Source: an uncultured Eubacteriales bacterium (GTDB lineage Bacteria > Bacillota > Clostridia > Oscillospirales > CAG-272). Taken from it: a stretch of DNA of 64,000 bases. Position 1 is the stretch's first letter. Each line of letters begins with the position of its first letter. Below the pieces are notes generated by a model that saw nothing but the letters and a program-made list of their open reading frames with translations, made no database searches and was not told the DNA's origin. The stretch is taken from assembly GCA_934467415.1 (NCBI GenBank), contig CAKSLQ010000010.1:33052-97051 (forward strand), read 5' to 3'. A program made the position numbers and the translations under genes. Below, piece by piece: positions 46,764 through 56,525 of the stretch.

Positions 46764-46899
46764 ACAAAACTCCGGTTTCTTTATCAATCACCCTTTAATA
46801 TACCACATCCGCCCGCCGATTTCCACCCCTTTTTTAATCATTGTACCCATCGGCCCGGCATAGAATGCTGTAGCGGGACATTTCCCGAAGGAGAAAACG

Positions 46900-48456
46900 A
46901 TGGAGCGGGCAAAGCGGTATTTCATCAATGCACTCATCCTCAGCGGCTGTACGCTTCTGATGCGCACGGTCGGCGTCGCGTTCAACGCCTTCTGCGTGGA
47001 TCGCGTGGGCGCGGAGGGCATGGGGCTTTTTTCGCTGGTCATGAGCGTCTACACCTTCGCCGTGACCTTCGCCACCTCGGGCGTCAATCTCGCCGCCACG
47101 CGGCTTTGTGCGCTGCACGTCGGGCGCGGCGAGGGCGCGGCCGCTGAGAGCGCGATGCGCAGTTGTCTTTTGTATGCGGCGGCGTTCGGCACGGCGGCGA
47201 CCGTCGGGCTTTTTTTCTTTGCCGGACCCTGCGCCGTGCACTTCCTGCGTGAGCCGCGCGCCGCCCTCTCGCTGCGCGGCGTGTCGCTTTCGCTCCTGCC
47301 GCTCTCGCTTTGCTCCGCCTTCTGCGGCTACTTTGCCGCGGTGCGCCGCGTGTACAAAAATGCGACGTCCCAGGTCATCGAGCAGGCCGTGAAGATCGCC
47401 GCCTGCGCGTTCCTCCTCGCGGTTCTCGCGCCGCGCGGCGTGGAATACGCCTGCCTTGCGCTGGTGCTCGGCGGCGCGATCAGCGAGATCGCGTCCTTTC
47501 TTTTGCAGATCGTCTCCTATGTGCGGGACAAACGCGCGCTCACGGGCGGCGGCGCCCCCGTCCCTTTCCGGGAGGTGGCGCGCATTTCGCTGCCCGTGGC
47601 GCTCTCCGCCTATGTGCGCTCGGGGCTTGTCACGGTCGAGCATGTGCTGATCCCGGTCGGGCTGACCGCCTTCGGCGACCGGAGCGCACTTGCCACCTAC
47701 GGCATCATCAGCGCGGCCGCGCTGCCCGTGGTGCTTTATCCCACGGCGTTTGTCGGCGCGTTCTCCTCGCTCATCATCCCCGAGGTGACCGAGTTTGACG
47801 CGAAGGAGAACCGTCGCGAGGTTGCCTATGTCACATCGCGCGCCTTCGCGGTCACGCTGTTTTGCTCGGTGCCGGCCGCCGGCTTTTTCGGCGCGTTTGC
47901 GGCCGACATCTGCCGCGTGGTCTACGGCGACACCGCCGCGGCGGACTATCTGCGTATGCTTGCGCCGCTGATGCCCGTCATGTTTCTCGACACCGTCACC
48001 GATTCCATCCTCAAGGGCCTCGGCAAGCAGTTCTACACCATGTGCGTCAACATCGCCGATGCGGCGGTCAGCGTCCTGCTCGTCGCTCTCCTCGTGCCGA
48101 AAACCGGGATCGTCGGCTACATCGCGGTCATCTATGTCTCGGAGTGCATCAACACGCTGTTCAGCATCGGCAAGCTGTGCGCGTGCGTGGACTTCCGCGC
48201 CCGCCCGTACAAATGGCTGCTCGCGCCGCTCGCGGCGGCGGTCGGCGCGGCGCGCCTTGCCGTGCCGGTGCTCGCGCGCCTCGGCCTCGCGGCCTCGTGG
48301 GGCGAACTTGCGCTTGCCTTTTGCCTGTTTGCCGCGCTTTACACCGCGCTTTGCGCGCTGCTCGGCGCGCTCGGCCGCGAGGAGCTTCGCTGGCTCAAAA
48401 ATATTTTCCGAAAAGAGAGAAAACCGTCTTTCAAAACCGATGTGTCTATGCTATAA
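46900..48456 (+). CDS. MATE-like polysaccharide/lipid flippase (SpoVB/MurJ-like)
   Basis: 518 aa with about 14 membrane segments. N-terminus RAKRYFINALILSGCTLLMRTVGVAF and the GAEGMGLFSLVMSVYTFAVT block match the SpoVB/polysaccharide-biosynthesis branch of the MOP superfamily, which flips lipid-linked wall precursors. ATG 46900 follows GAAGGAG. Sporulation-specific versus general use cannot be decided. Confidence 0.87.
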   Translation: MERAKRYFINALILSGCTLLMRTVGVAFNAFCVDRVGAEGMGLFSLVMSVYTFAVTFATSGVNLAATRLCALHVGRGEGAAAESAMRSCLLYAAAFGTAATVGLFFFAGPCAVHFLREPRAALSLRGVSLSLLPLSLCSAFCGYFAAVRRVYKNATSQVIEQAVKIAACAFLLAVLAPRGVEYACLALVLGGAISEIASFLLQIVSYVRDKRALTGGGAPVPFREVARISLPVALSAYVRSGLVTVEHVLIPVGLTAFGDRSALATYGIISAAALPVVLYPTAFVGAFSSLIIPEVTEFDAKENRREVAYVTSRAFAVTLFCSVPAAGFFGAFAADICRVVYGDTAAADYLRMLAPLMPVMFLDTVTDSILKGLGKQFYTMCVNIADAAVSVLLVALLVPKTGIVGYIAVIYVSECINTLFSIGKLCACVDFRARPYKWLLAPLAAAVGAARLAVPVLARLGLAASWGELALAFCLFAALYTALCALLGALGREELRWLKNIFRKERKPSFKTDVSML

Positions 48457-48457
48457 T
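48429..48457 (+). promoter_or_regulatory. Promoter of the sbcD/sbcC-like pair
   Basis: TTTCAA, 17-base spacer, TATAAT, overlapping the end of the flippase gene. Confidence 0.6.
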
Positions 48458-48502
48458 TAAGTATTAGAGTTAAGGAAGGTTTATCCGGAAAGAGAAAGTG
48501 CC

Positions 48503-49633
48503 ATGAAAGACAAGATCCGCATCCTGCATATGGGCGACGTGCATCTGGACTCGCCCTTTTCCGCGCTCGGCGTGGACAAGAGCGAGAGCCGCCGCCGCGA
48601 GCTGCGCGGGACGTTCACCTCGATCCTGTATCTCGCCAAGGAGAAGAATATCGACCTCGTGCTGATCTCGGGCGACCTGTTTGACGACGGCTACGCCACC
48701 GGCGAGACGGTGGAGCTTTTGTGCAGCCAGTTTGCCGCGCTGCCCGACTGCCGCTTTGTCATCGCGCCCGGCAACCACGATCCCTACACGCGCGGCAGCG
48801 TCTGGACGAGCGGCAAGCTGCCGAAGAACGTCTGCGTGTTCTCAAGCGAGACGCTTCAGCGCTTCGTCTTCGATGACCTGAACACCGAGGTCTACGGCTG
48901 GGCGTTCTGCGCGGACACGCTCCAGACCAGTCCCCTTGCGGGCAGGACCGCGGACGACAACGGGCGGCTGCACCTCGTGTGCGGACACTGCGACATGGCC
49001 TCGCCGATCTCGAAGTACTGCCCCGTCACGCGCGAGGACGTCCTGAAGTTCGGCGCGCAGTACAACGGCTTTTCGCATATCCACAAGGCCCCCGAGGCCG
49101 TCACCGAGGGCGGCGTCACCTACAGCTATTCCGGCTTTGTCGAGGGGCGCGGCTTTGACGAATGCGGCTACGGCGGCATCAACTATATCGAGGCCGAGAC
49201 CGCGGGCGACAGGACCGTCACGGTGCATCGCATCAAGACGGCGCGCCGCCGCTACATGTGGGAGACGGTGGACGTCTCGGGCGCGGGAAGCCTTTCCGAC
49301 GTGGCGGAGAAGATTGATCTGCGCATCAAAGAGAAGAAATACACCGACGACACGCTGCTGCGCGTGACGCTGACCGGCGCGGTCTCGCCCGAGCTTGAGA
49401 ACACCGCGCGGCTGGAGAGCGCGGTGCGCGGGCTGTACATGCTCGAGGTGGACGACAGGACAAGCCCCACCTTTGACGGCGGTGTGCTGGAAAACGACAT
49501 GACCCTGCGCGGCGAGCTCTACCGGGAGCTTTACCCGATGCTGTCGGGCGGCACGCCCGAGGAGCGGGCGACCGCGGCGGCGGCGCTGCGGCTGGGTCTT
49601 GCGGCGCTGGAAGGCCGCAATGTGAGCGAGTGA
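48503..49633 (+). CDS. SbcD/YhaO-like DNA-repair metallophosphoesterase
   Basis: 376 aa. Mre11-type nuclease motifs: HMGDVHLDSPF, VLISGDLFDDG, APGNHDPYT, CGHCDMAS and SHIHKAP (the usual Gly before HIH is Ser). The C-terminal cap domain is short, as in YhaO. Partner of the following ATPase; ten bases apart. Together they should process DNA ends or hairpins. Confidence 0.9.
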   Translation: MKDKIRILHMGDVHLDSPFSALGVDKSESRRRELRGTFTSILYLAKEKNIDLVLISGDLFDDGYATGETVELLCSQFAALPDCRFVIAPGNHDPYTRGSVWTSGKLPKNVCVFSSETLQRFVFDDLNTEVYGWAFCADTLQTSPLAGRTADDNGRLHLVCGHCDMASPISKYCPVTREDVLKFGAQYNGFSHIHKAPEAVTEGGVTYSYSGFVEGRGFDECGYGGINYIEAETAGDRTVTVHRIKTARRRYMWETVDVSGAGSLSDVAEKIDLRIKEKKYTDDTLLRVTLTGAVSPELENTARLESAVRGLYMLEVDDRTSPTFDGGVLENDMTLRGELYRELYPMLSGGTPEERATAAAALRLGLAALEGRNVSE

Positions 49634-49642
49634 GGGACGACG

Positions 49643-51886
49643 ATGAGAATTGAAAAGATCTGCATGGAGTCCTTCATGGGCAAGAAGGATTTCACCCTGA
49701 CGTTTGCCCCCGGCGTCAATGTGCTGGAGGGGGACAACGAGAGCGGCAAGACCACGGTGGCGGATTTCATCCGCTTCATGCTGTACGGCGCGTCCTCCAA
49801 GGGCATCGGCGGCGCGCTCAGCGAGCGGCAGCGCTTCCTCGGCTTCGGCGAGACCGCGTTCGGCGGGTACATGGAGCTGTCGGCGCGCGGCACGCGCTAC
49901 CGCATCGACCGCAGGATCACCGCGGCGGCAAACGGCTTCCGCGAGAGCCTGCAGATCAGCGACCTTGCGACAAAGGCGCAGGTGCTGAAGGGCGAGAATG
50001 CGGGCGACGCGCTGCTCGGCGTGCCGGAGACCGTTTTCACGCGCACGGCCTACATCACGCAGGCGGACGGCGCCTATTCCGGCGGCGAGGAGCTCAGCGC
50101 CGCGATCGAAAATCTGCTCTTTTCCGCCGACGAGACGGTCAGCACCGAGAAGGCGCTGAAAAAGCTGGACGCGCTGCGCGTTTCGCTGTTGCACAAGAAC
50201 GGAAAGGGCGGGCAGCTCTCGGATCTCGCGGCCGAGCGGGAGGCGCTCTCCGCGCGCCTGGCAAAGGCGCTCTCGGACAACAGCGAGATCATCGCCAAGG
50301 AGGGCAGCCTCAACGATACGCTGCGCCGTATCGAGGAAAACAAGACCGAGTACGCCCGCACGAAGAAGCTCTGCGAGCTGTACGACAGCTATATTGCACA
50401 CACGCGCTTTGAAAAGCTCGACGCGATCGACGCGCAGCTTGCCGGACTGGATCGGGAGGACGCGGCGCTGCTCGCCCGCTTTGACGGCTTTGTGCCGGAC
50501 GGCGAGTATCTCGGCAGACTGCGGCAGGCGGCGGAGAATGTCGCCGCCGAGGAGATGCGGGCCGCCGGTGCGGAACGCGCGCTGAAGATCGCGTCCGACG
50601 CGCGCGCCGCCGCCGCGGAAAGCCCCGCGGCGGACGAGGACCGCGGCCTTGCGGACGCCGCCCGCCGTGCAGGCGGCGCGGCGAAGACCGTGCGCGCGCT
50701 GAACACGGTCGGCGTCATTCTGCTCCTGCTCGGCGCGCTCGCCGCCGGGGCGGTCTATCTGCTCCGCCTGGATGCGCCGCTGTACGCGGCGGCGGGCGGC
50801 GCGGCCGTCGTCGGCGTGCTGCTCCTCATTCTTGCGGGCGTGCGCCGCGCGAAGACCGGCACGCTGCTGCGCAGCTTCGGCGTAACGTCGGCCGACGAAC
50901 TGACCGAGCGTCTGCGCGCCGCCGAGGAGAGCCGCGCGGCCGCCGAAGAAGCGCGCGTGCATACGCGGGAGCGCGAGGCGTCCGCCGCCGCGCTGCTGAA
51001 CAGCGCCAGAGAGACGCTGGCCGAGAAGAAGCGCGCGCTCGCCGACATCCTGTCCCATCTCGGCGGCGGGGAGACCGCCGCCGTCGCGGCGCTGGCCGAG
51101 ACCTACATCCGCGACGCGGAAAAGCTCCGCGCCGCGCGGCAGAGCGCCGAGGAGGAGAAAAAGCATCTGACAGCGGAGACCCGCGCCTATGACCGCGAGG
51201 CGGTCGCCGCCACGCTTGCGCCGGTCGGCGATCTTGCCGTCTTTGAAAAGGTGGACATCGCCGAATACCGCCGCCGCCGCGACTTCTGCGAAAATGCGCT
51301 GGACGCGCTCGAGGTCAAAAAGAGCGACCTCGAAAAGACGCTGGCCGCGCTTCACGCCACGGTGGAGAAGCCTGCGCTGCTCCGCGCGGCGCTGGATGCG
51401 CTTGAGAAGCAGTACGCCGCCGCACACGCGAAGTACGACGCGGCCGAGCTGGCCATCCGCGCGCTCGGCAGCGCCTCCGAGGGGCTGCGCCGCCGCGTCT
51501 CTCCCCGCCTGGCCGACTATGCGGGCAAGCTGCTCTCCGCCGTCACCGGCGGCAGCGTCGGCGAACTCGGCGTGGACAGCGCGCTGGCGCTGACCTACAT
51601 GGCCGAGGGCGGCGCACACAGCGTGGACTACATGTCGAAGGGGACGAAGGAGGCGGCGTACTTTGCGCTGCGCCTCGCGCTGGTCGATCTGCTGTACAAG
51701 GAAGAAAAGCCGACGCTCATCTTCGACGAGAGCTTTGCCTATGCGGACGACCGCCGCACCGAGCGGATGCTGCGGCTGCTCGCCGCGCTGGCGGGCGATG
51801 GCGTGCAGTCGGTCGTGCTGTCCTGCCACAGCCGCGAGGGCGACATCGCCGCAAAATTCGGCTGCACCCGCCTGCGGCTCGACTGA
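49643..51886 (+). CDS. SbcC/YhaN-like AAA ATPase with central membrane-like segments
   Basis: 747 aa. Walker A GDNESGKTT in the SMC/Rad50 style start (MRIEKICMESFMG), long coiled coils, two adjacent hydrophobic stretches at about 355-400 (VGVILLLLGALAAGAVYLL; AAAGGAAVVGVLLLILAGV), then the signature YMSKGTKEAAYFALRLALVD and Walker B TLIFDESFAYAD. The hydrophobic pair in place of a zinc hook is typical of the YhaN subgroup. Operon partner of the nuclease. Confidence 0.9.
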   Translation: MRIEKICMESFMGKKDFTLTFAPGVNVLEGDNESGKTTVADFIRFMLYGASSKGIGGALSERQRFLGFGETAFGGYMELSARGTRYRIDRRITAAANGFRESLQISDLATKAQVLKGENAGDALLGVPETVFTRTAYITQADGAYSGGEELSAAIENLLFSADETVSTEKALKKLDALRVSLLHKNGKGGQLSDLAAEREALSARLAKALSDNSEIIAKEGSLNDTLRRIEENKTEYARTKKLCELYDSYIAHTRFEKLDAIDAQLAGLDREDAALLARFDGFVPDGEYLGRLRQAAENVAAEEMRAAGAERALKIASDARAAAAESPAADEDRGLADAARRAGGAAKTVRALNTVGVILLLLGALAAGAVYLLRLDAPLYAAAGGAAVVGVLLLILAGVRRAKTGTLLRSFGVTSADELTERLRAAEESRAAAEEARVHTREREASAAALLNSARETLAEKKRALADILSHLGGGETAAVAALAETYIRDAEKLRAARQSAEEEKKHLTAETRAYDREAVAATLAPVGDLAVFEKVDIAEYRRRRDFCENALDALEVKKSDLEKTLAALHATVEKPALLRAALDALEKQYAAAHAKYDAAELAIRALGSASEGLRRRVSPRLADYAGKLLSAVTGGSVGELGVDSALALTYMAEGGAHSVDYMSKGTKEAAYFALRLALVDLLYKEEKPTLIFDESFAYADDRRTERMLRLLAALAGDGVQSVVLSCHSREGDIAAKFGCTRLRLD

Positions 51887-51946
51887 AACAGACTGTCCGA
51901 TGTGCCAAATTTCCGCACAAAAAATTATAAAGTTTTCACAAACGCC

Positions 51947-51975
51947 TTTACAAACTGCAAAGTCTCCTGTATAAT
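51947..51975 (+). promoter_or_regulatory. rsmE promoter
   Basis: TTTACA, 17-base spacer, TATAAT, 38 bases before ATG 52013. Confidence 0.75.
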
Positions 51976-52012
51976 ATGTTCGAATACTTTGTACAAACCG
52001 CACGGAGGCGTT

Positions 52013-52753
52013 ATGCCGAGATTTTTCGTTCCAAGCGCAGATTTTGACGGCGATACCGTCCGCATCACGGGCGACGACGCGCGGCACATCGCGCGGGCGC
52101 TCCGCATGGCGGTCGGCGAGACGGTCACGGTCTGCGACATGCACGGCACGACGCACACCTGCGTGCTTGAAAAGATCACGGACGACGGCTCGACGGCAAG
52201 GATTGTCGAAAGCGTCCCGTCCGATACCGAGCCGCCGCACCCGATCACGCTCTATCAGGCCTTCCCCAAGGGAGACAAGATGGATGTGATCGTGCAGAAG
52301 GCGGTGGAGTCCGGCGCATGTGCGATCGTTCCGTTCCTGTCGGAGCGCTGCGTCTCGCGGCCGGATGAAAAAACCGTCGGAAAAAAGCTCGCCCGCTGGC
52401 AGCGCATTGCGCTGGAGGCGGCCAAGCAGTGCGGCCGCGGGATCATCCCCGAGGTGCGCCGCCCGCTCACCTATGCGCGGATGCTGGACGAGGCGTCGTC
52501 GGCGTCGCTCCCGCTCTTCTGCTACGAGGGGGACGGCACGTCGTCGCTGCGCGCGGTGCTTTCGGCGGCGGATGGGGGCGCCGTGCAGTCGGTCTCGCTC
52601 GTCATCGGCAGCGAGGGCGGCTTCTCCGGCGGAGAGGCGGCGGCAGCCGCCGCGCGGGGCTTTCGCATGTGCGGGCTCGGCCGACGGATCCTGCGCTGCG
52701 AGAGCGCGTCCGGCTTTGCGCTGGCCTGTCTCGCCTACGCATTTGAACTTTAG
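52013..52753 (+). CDS. rsmE: 16S rRNA (uracil-1498-N3)-methyltransferase
   Basis: 246-aa SPOUT methyltransferase modifying U1498 in the 30S decoding region. N-terminal PUA-like domain (MPRFFVPSADFDGDTVRITG, DDARHIARALRM) and the knot with LYQAFPKGDKMDVIVQKAVE, IGSEGGFSGGE and GLGRRILRCESA. ATG 52013 follows GGAGG. The usual neighbour prmA is absent. Confidence 0.95.
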   Translation: MPRFFVPSADFDGDTVRITGDDARHIARALRMAVGETVTVCDMHGTTHTCVLEKITDDGSTARIVESVPSDTEPPHPITLYQAFPKGDKMDVIVQKAVESGACAIVPFLSERCVSRPDEKTVGKKLARWQRIALEAAKQCGRGIIPEVRRPLTYARMLDEASSASLPLFCYEGDGTSSLRAVLSAADGGAVQSVSLVIGSEGGFSGGEAAAAAARGFRMCGLGRRILRCESASGFALACLAYAFEL

Positions 52754-52797
52754 CAACGAATCCTGTAAGATATGAATTTTGACCGGAGGAATCTACG

Positions 52798-53568
52798 GTG
52801 GAAAAGAAAATGACTCAAAAAGAAAAACGTGCGCAGGAGGCGGAGGCCGCCTCAAACGCCATCACATACCGCATGACGATTGTGTTCGCCCTGCTTGTTG
52901 CCGGTATTCTCGCGCTGATCCGGGTGACGCAGTCCGCTTCGAGCGAGATGTGGCTGCTCGGTGCGCTGCCGGTCTTCCGCATGGTCACGGGCGCGCTGCT
53001 TTTCGCGGCGCTCGTCTTCCGCATCGTCATCCGGGCGAAGAAGACCGACGAGTCGAAGCGCGTGCTGTCCTCGGCCTTCCTCTGCGGCATTGCCGGGACG
53101 CTTTTTGTCGCGGCTATGGCCTACTATCCGCTCGGCGCGTCCCGCATCATTGCATGGTTTCTCGCCGCGGCGCTCCTGTTCTTCGTCTACGAGATCTACG
53201 CGGTGGATTTCTTCCTCTTCTCGGTGGTCACCGTGGTCGGCGCCATCGCCGCCTCGCTGGTCGGCTCGCCCGCGTTCCGCGGCCATGAGACGGCTGTCAC
53301 CGCGGCGGCTGTCGTCGCCGTGCTGATCGCCATTGCCGCCGTGTCTTATGTGGCGGGCAATCTGGAGAAGAACGGCGCTGCCCCCTTTGCCGGCAGAAAG
53401 ATCGTCGCCCCCGCCGGGATGAAGGCGCTCAACGCCTATATCGGCTGCGGCGCGGCGCTGCTCGCCGTGCTCGGCGTCATCTGCTTCGGCCATGCGCTGT
53501 GGTTCATCGCCGCGCTCGCCGTGGTCTATCTGATCTTCGGCATTATCTATACCGTCAAACTGATGTAA
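52798..53568 (+). CDS. Polytopic membrane protein of unknown function
   Basis: 256 aa from GTG 52798 (GGAGGA upstream). A charged coiled N-terminus (MTQKEKRAQEAEAASNAI) is followed by about seven to eight membrane helices with no recognised domain. It lies 44 bases after rsmE and may be co-transcribed. No transporter or enzyme motif seen. Confidence 0.75.
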   Translation: MEKKMTQKEKRAQEAEAASNAITYRMTIVFALLVAGILALIRVTQSASSEMWLLGALPVFRMVTGALLFAALVFRIVIRAKKTDESKRVLSSAFLCGIAGTLFVAAMAYYPLGASRIIAWFLAAALLFFVYEIYAVDFFLFSVVTVVGAIAASLVGSPAFRGHETAVTAAAVVAVLIAIAAVSYVAGNLEKNGAAPFAGRKIVAPAGMKALNAYIGCGAALLAVLGVICFGHALWFIAALAVVYLIFGIIYTVKLM

Positions 53569-53620
53569 CAAATCGGGACTTATTTCGCGAGATTTTTTGT
53601 ATAAAATATCGAAAATACTA

Positions 53621-53649
53621 TTGAAATTTTACAAAAAACAGATTAAAAT
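53621..53649 (+). promoter_or_regulatory. Promoter of the CdaR-like gene
   Basis: TTGAAA, 17-base spacer, TAAAAT in an AT-rich stretch. Confidence 0.6.
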
Positions 53650-53659
53650 ATAGTCAATA

Positions 53660-53673
53660 TCTACGAACGTAGA
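53660..53673. promoter_or_regulatory. Palindromic operator candidate of the CdaR-like gene
   Basis: TCTACGAACGTAGA, a perfect 6-2-6 palindrome about ten bases past the -10 box, well placed for autoregulation by an HTH dimer. Confidence 0.5.
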
Positions 53674-53703
53674 GTCAAAACGGCAGTGGAGAGGGTGTAC
53701 AAT

Positions 53704-54789
53704 ATGTCAAATCGACTGTATCAGGGCGTTATCCATCAGATGCGGGATGCAACCGACCGTACGATCGGCGTGATCGATGAGGGCGGCGTTGTCATCGCCT
53801 GCAGCGAGCTTGCAAAGATCGGCGAGACGCGCATCGGCATTCGTGAGGAGATGTCCTATTCGGGCGACGCAGTCGCGCTGAACGGTTATACATACCGCGC
53901 AATCGGACAGGGCTCAAAGCTCGATCAGATCGTGTTTGTGGAAGGGGACGACAAGACGGCGGCCAGCACCGCGTCGCTGATCGCCATTTCGCTTTCCAAC
54001 ATCAAGAATCTGTACGATGAAAAGTACGACAAGTGCTCCTTCATCAAGAACATCATCCTCGACAACATCCTGCAAAGCGATATTTACATCAAGGGCAAGG
54101 AGCTCCGCTTCAACGCGGAGGAGAGCCGCGTGGTCTTCCTCATCAAGTTCAGCGGCAAGACCGACATGCTGCCCTACGAGATCGTGCAGAACATGTTCCC
54201 CGACAAGAACCATGACTATGTCATCAGCGTCGGCGAGAGCGACATTGTGCTGGTCAAGGAGGTCAAGCCCACCACCGACACCAAGGAGACCGAGCGCATC
54301 GCCACCGGCATCGCGCAGACGCTGTCCTCCGAGTTTTACGCCAAGGTGTCCATCGGCATCAGCACCGTGGTGGACAACATCAAGGACCTTGCGCGCGCCT
54401 ACAAGGAAGCGCAGGTGGCCATCGAGGTCGGCAAGGTGTTTGACACCGAGAAGAACATCATCAGCTACGAAAACCTCGGCATCGGCCGCCTGATCTATCA
54501 GCTGCCGACCACGCTGTGCGAGATGTTCCTCCAGGAGGTGTTCAAGAAGGGCTCGATCGAGTCGCTTGACCGCGAGACCCTGATGACCGTCCAGTGCTTC
54601 TTTGAAAATAATCTGAATGTCTCCGAGACATCGAGAAAACTCTTCGTACACAGAAACACACTCGTCTACCGCCTCGAAAAGATCCGCAAGATCACGGGTC
54701 TTGACCTGCGCGAGTTTGAACACGCCATCACCTTCAAGGTTGCTTTGATGGTCAAGAAGTACCTGACCTCAAAGCCGGTTAAATTCTGA
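53704..54789 (+). CDS. CdaR/PucR-type transcriptional regulator
   Basis: 361 aa. N-terminal sugar-diacid-recognition-like domain (MRDATDRTIGVIDEGGVVIACS), a GGDEF-like middle (VSIGISTVVDNIKDLARAYKEAQVAIEVG) and a C-terminal PucR-type HTH (FFENNLNVSETSRKLFVHRNTLVYRLEKIRKITGLD). ATG 53704 with GGAGAGGG upstream. It precedes ftsE-ftsX; whether it controls them or is just a conserved neighbour is unclear. Confidence 0.85.
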   Translation: MSNRLYQGVIHQMRDATDRTIGVIDEGGVVIACSELAKIGETRIGIREEMSYSGDAVALNGYTYRAIGQGSKLDQIVFVEGDDKTAASTASLIAISLSNIKNLYDEKYDKCSFIKNIILDNILQSDIYIKGKELRFNAEESRVVFLIKFSGKTDMLPYEIVQNMFPDKNHDYVISVGESDIVLVKEVKPTTDTKETERIATGIAQTLSSEFYAKVSIGISTVVDNIKDLARAYKEAQVAIEVGKVFDTEKNIISYENLGIGRLIYQLPTTLCEMFLQEVFKKGSIESLDRETLMTVQCFFENNLNVSETSRKLFVHRNTLVYRLEKIRKITGLDLREFEHAITFKVALMVKKYLTSKPVKF

Positions 54790-54800
54790 TATGCTTTCGG

Positions 54801-54833
54801 ATTGTGGGAATGCGCCGGGCGCATTCCTGCAAT
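54801..54833. other. Hairpin between the regulator gene and ftsE
   Basis: GGAATGCGC / GCGCATTCC with a short centre, extended by ATTG / CAAT outside an internal loop. No T-run, so it is not a clear terminator; it may attenuate or stabilise. No obvious promoter was seen in 54790-54924. Confidence 0.45.
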
Positions 54834-54924
54834 TCTTGCGTAATGGGGCTTTCGCTCCCCGCTGCCGGGCGCCGTGCGCCTATGCCAATCTGCCGCGTTT
54901 TTCGTCGGCATCCGAGGATGGAAA

Positions 54925-55608
54925 ATGATCGAATTTAAGAATGTAACCAAGCGATATCCCGCCGGGAAGGTCGCTCTGGATAATCTGAATCTGAAAATAG
55001 ACGACGGCGAATTTGTCTTCATTATGGGGGACAGCGGCGCCGGTAAAACCACGATGACCAAGCTCCTGCTGCGCGAGGAACGCATCACGAGCGGCGAGCT
55101 GTGGGTCGGCGGGACCAACCTTGCCAAGATGCCCGCGGCCCGCATCCCGAAGTACCGCCGCCGGCTCGGCGTGGTCTTTCAGGACTTCCGCCTGTTCAAG
55201 AAAAAGACGGTGTTTGAGAACGTCGCCTTCGCGCTCCGCGTGATCGGCGGGGCGGACGCGGCCGAGGTCAAGAGCCGCGTGATGTCGATGTTGCGCATCG
55301 TCGGCCTCGAGGATAAGGCCAACTGCTTCCCAAACCAGCTTTCGGGCGGCGAGCAGCAGCGCGTCGCTCTGGCGCGCGCCATCATCAACAATCCGCATAC
55401 CATCATCGCCGATGAGCCGACCGGCAACCTCGATCCCAAGCTCAGCATGGAGATCATGGGTCTGCTGGTCAAGATGAAGGAGTACAACAAGACCGTCGTC
55501 GTCGTCACGCACGAGACGGAGCTTGCCAAGATGTTCAATCAGCGCATTGTGCGCCTGCGCGACGGCCGCGTCGCGGAGGACAGCGCGGCGGGAGGTGACG
55601 GCAGATGA
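54925..55608 (+). CDS. ftsE: Cell-division ABC transporter ATPase FtsE
   Basis: 227 aa. Walker A GDSGAGKTTMTK, Q-loop FQDFRLF, signature LSGGEQQRVALARAI, Walker B TIIADEPTGNLD and the His switch VTHETELA. FtsE binds the membrane protein FtsX and, in Gram-positives, drives a PcsB-like wall hydrolase. Start ATG 54925 (GGATGG upstream). Stop overlaps ftsX by four bases. Confidence 0.96.
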   Translation: MIEFKNVTKRYPAGKVALDNLNLKIDDGEFVFIMGDSGAGKTTMTKLLLREERITSGELWVGGTNLAKMPAARIPKYRRRLGVVFQDFRLFKKKTVFENVAFALRVIGGADAAEVKSRVMSMLRIVGLEDKANCFPNQLSGGEQQRVALARAIINNPHTIIADEPTGNLDPKLSMEIMGLLVKMKEYNKTVVVVTHETELAKMFNQRIVRLRDGRVAEDSAAGGDGR

Positions 55609-56489
55609 GACGCTTCGGCGATGCACTTCTGCAGGCGCTGCACGGGATGGTGCGCAACGGGCTGCTCACCTTTGTCAGCATTTTCGTGCTGGTCAGCTGC
55701 CTGCTTTTTATCGGCAGCTTTGCGCTGATTTCCAGAAATATTGACTATAATCTTGCGGACATCACCGATCTCAACGAGATCGAGGTCTTCCTCGAATACG
55801 ACGCCGACGCCGCCACGGCGGCGCGCATCGGCGACGAGATCCGCGCCCTCGACAATGTCGAGAGCGTGACCTATGTCTCCAAGGAGGAGGGGCTCCGCGA
55901 GGTCGCGGGCGAGTTTGCGGAATACGCCTACCTGCTCGACGACATCACCCCGGAGGAGAATCCGCTGTCCGACTGCTACCGCATCACCTATGCGGACAAC
56001 GCAGGGGCAACGACGCTGGACTATGAGCTCAAGCAGATCGAGGGTGTGCGCAAGGTCAACAGCCGCCTGGATCTCGCCGCGACGATCGGCTCGCTGCAAA
56101 ACGGCATCTCGGTCGTCTTCGTCTGGTTTGCCGTGCTCTGCGGCGTGGTCTCGCTGTTTGTCATCATCAACACCATCAAGCTGTCGGTGTATGCCCGCCG
56201 CGAGGAGATCGCGATCATGCGCTACATCGGCGCGGGGCGCGCCTACATCGCCGCGCCGTTCGTGCTGGAGGGCGTGCTGATCGGCTGCATCGGCGCAGGG
56301 GTGGCCTACTTCCTGGAAAAGCTGATCTACGGCGGGCTTTCAAGCTTTGTCCTCTCCGAGATCGGCATCGTGCGGATGTACAGCTATTCCGCCATGACCC
56401 CGATGCTGCTTGCCATCTTCTTTGCGATTTCGCTGTTCTGCGGCATTGTCGGCAGTATCGTTTCGCTCGGCCGCTATGTGGAGGCGTGA
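55605..56489 (+). CDS. ftsX: Cell-division membrane protein FtsX
   Basis: 294 aa, four membrane helices with a large extracellular loop between helices 1 and 2 (about 45-170; EVFLEYDADAATAARIGDEI) that contacts the hydrolase. ATG overlaps the ftsE stop. The FtsX core MRYIGAGRAYIAAPFVLEG is conserved. Confidence 0.95.
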   Translation: MRRFGDALLQALHGMVRNGLLTFVSIFVLVSCLLFIGSFALISRNIDYNLADITDLNEIEVFLEYDADAATAARIGDEIRALDNVESVTYVSKEEGLREVAGEFAEYAYLLDDITPEENPLSDCYRITYADNAGATTLDYELKQIEGVRKVNSRLDLAATIGSLQNGISVVFVWFAVLCGVVSLFVIINTIKLSVYARREEIAIMRYIGAGRAYIAAPFVLEGVLIGCIGAGVAYFLEKLIYGGLSSFVLSEIGIVRMYSYSAMTPMLLAIFFAISLFCGIVGSIVSLGRYVEA

Positions 56490-56525
56490 CCGAACCTGAC
56501 CTTTTTCCGGAAAGGAGCGTTTGCA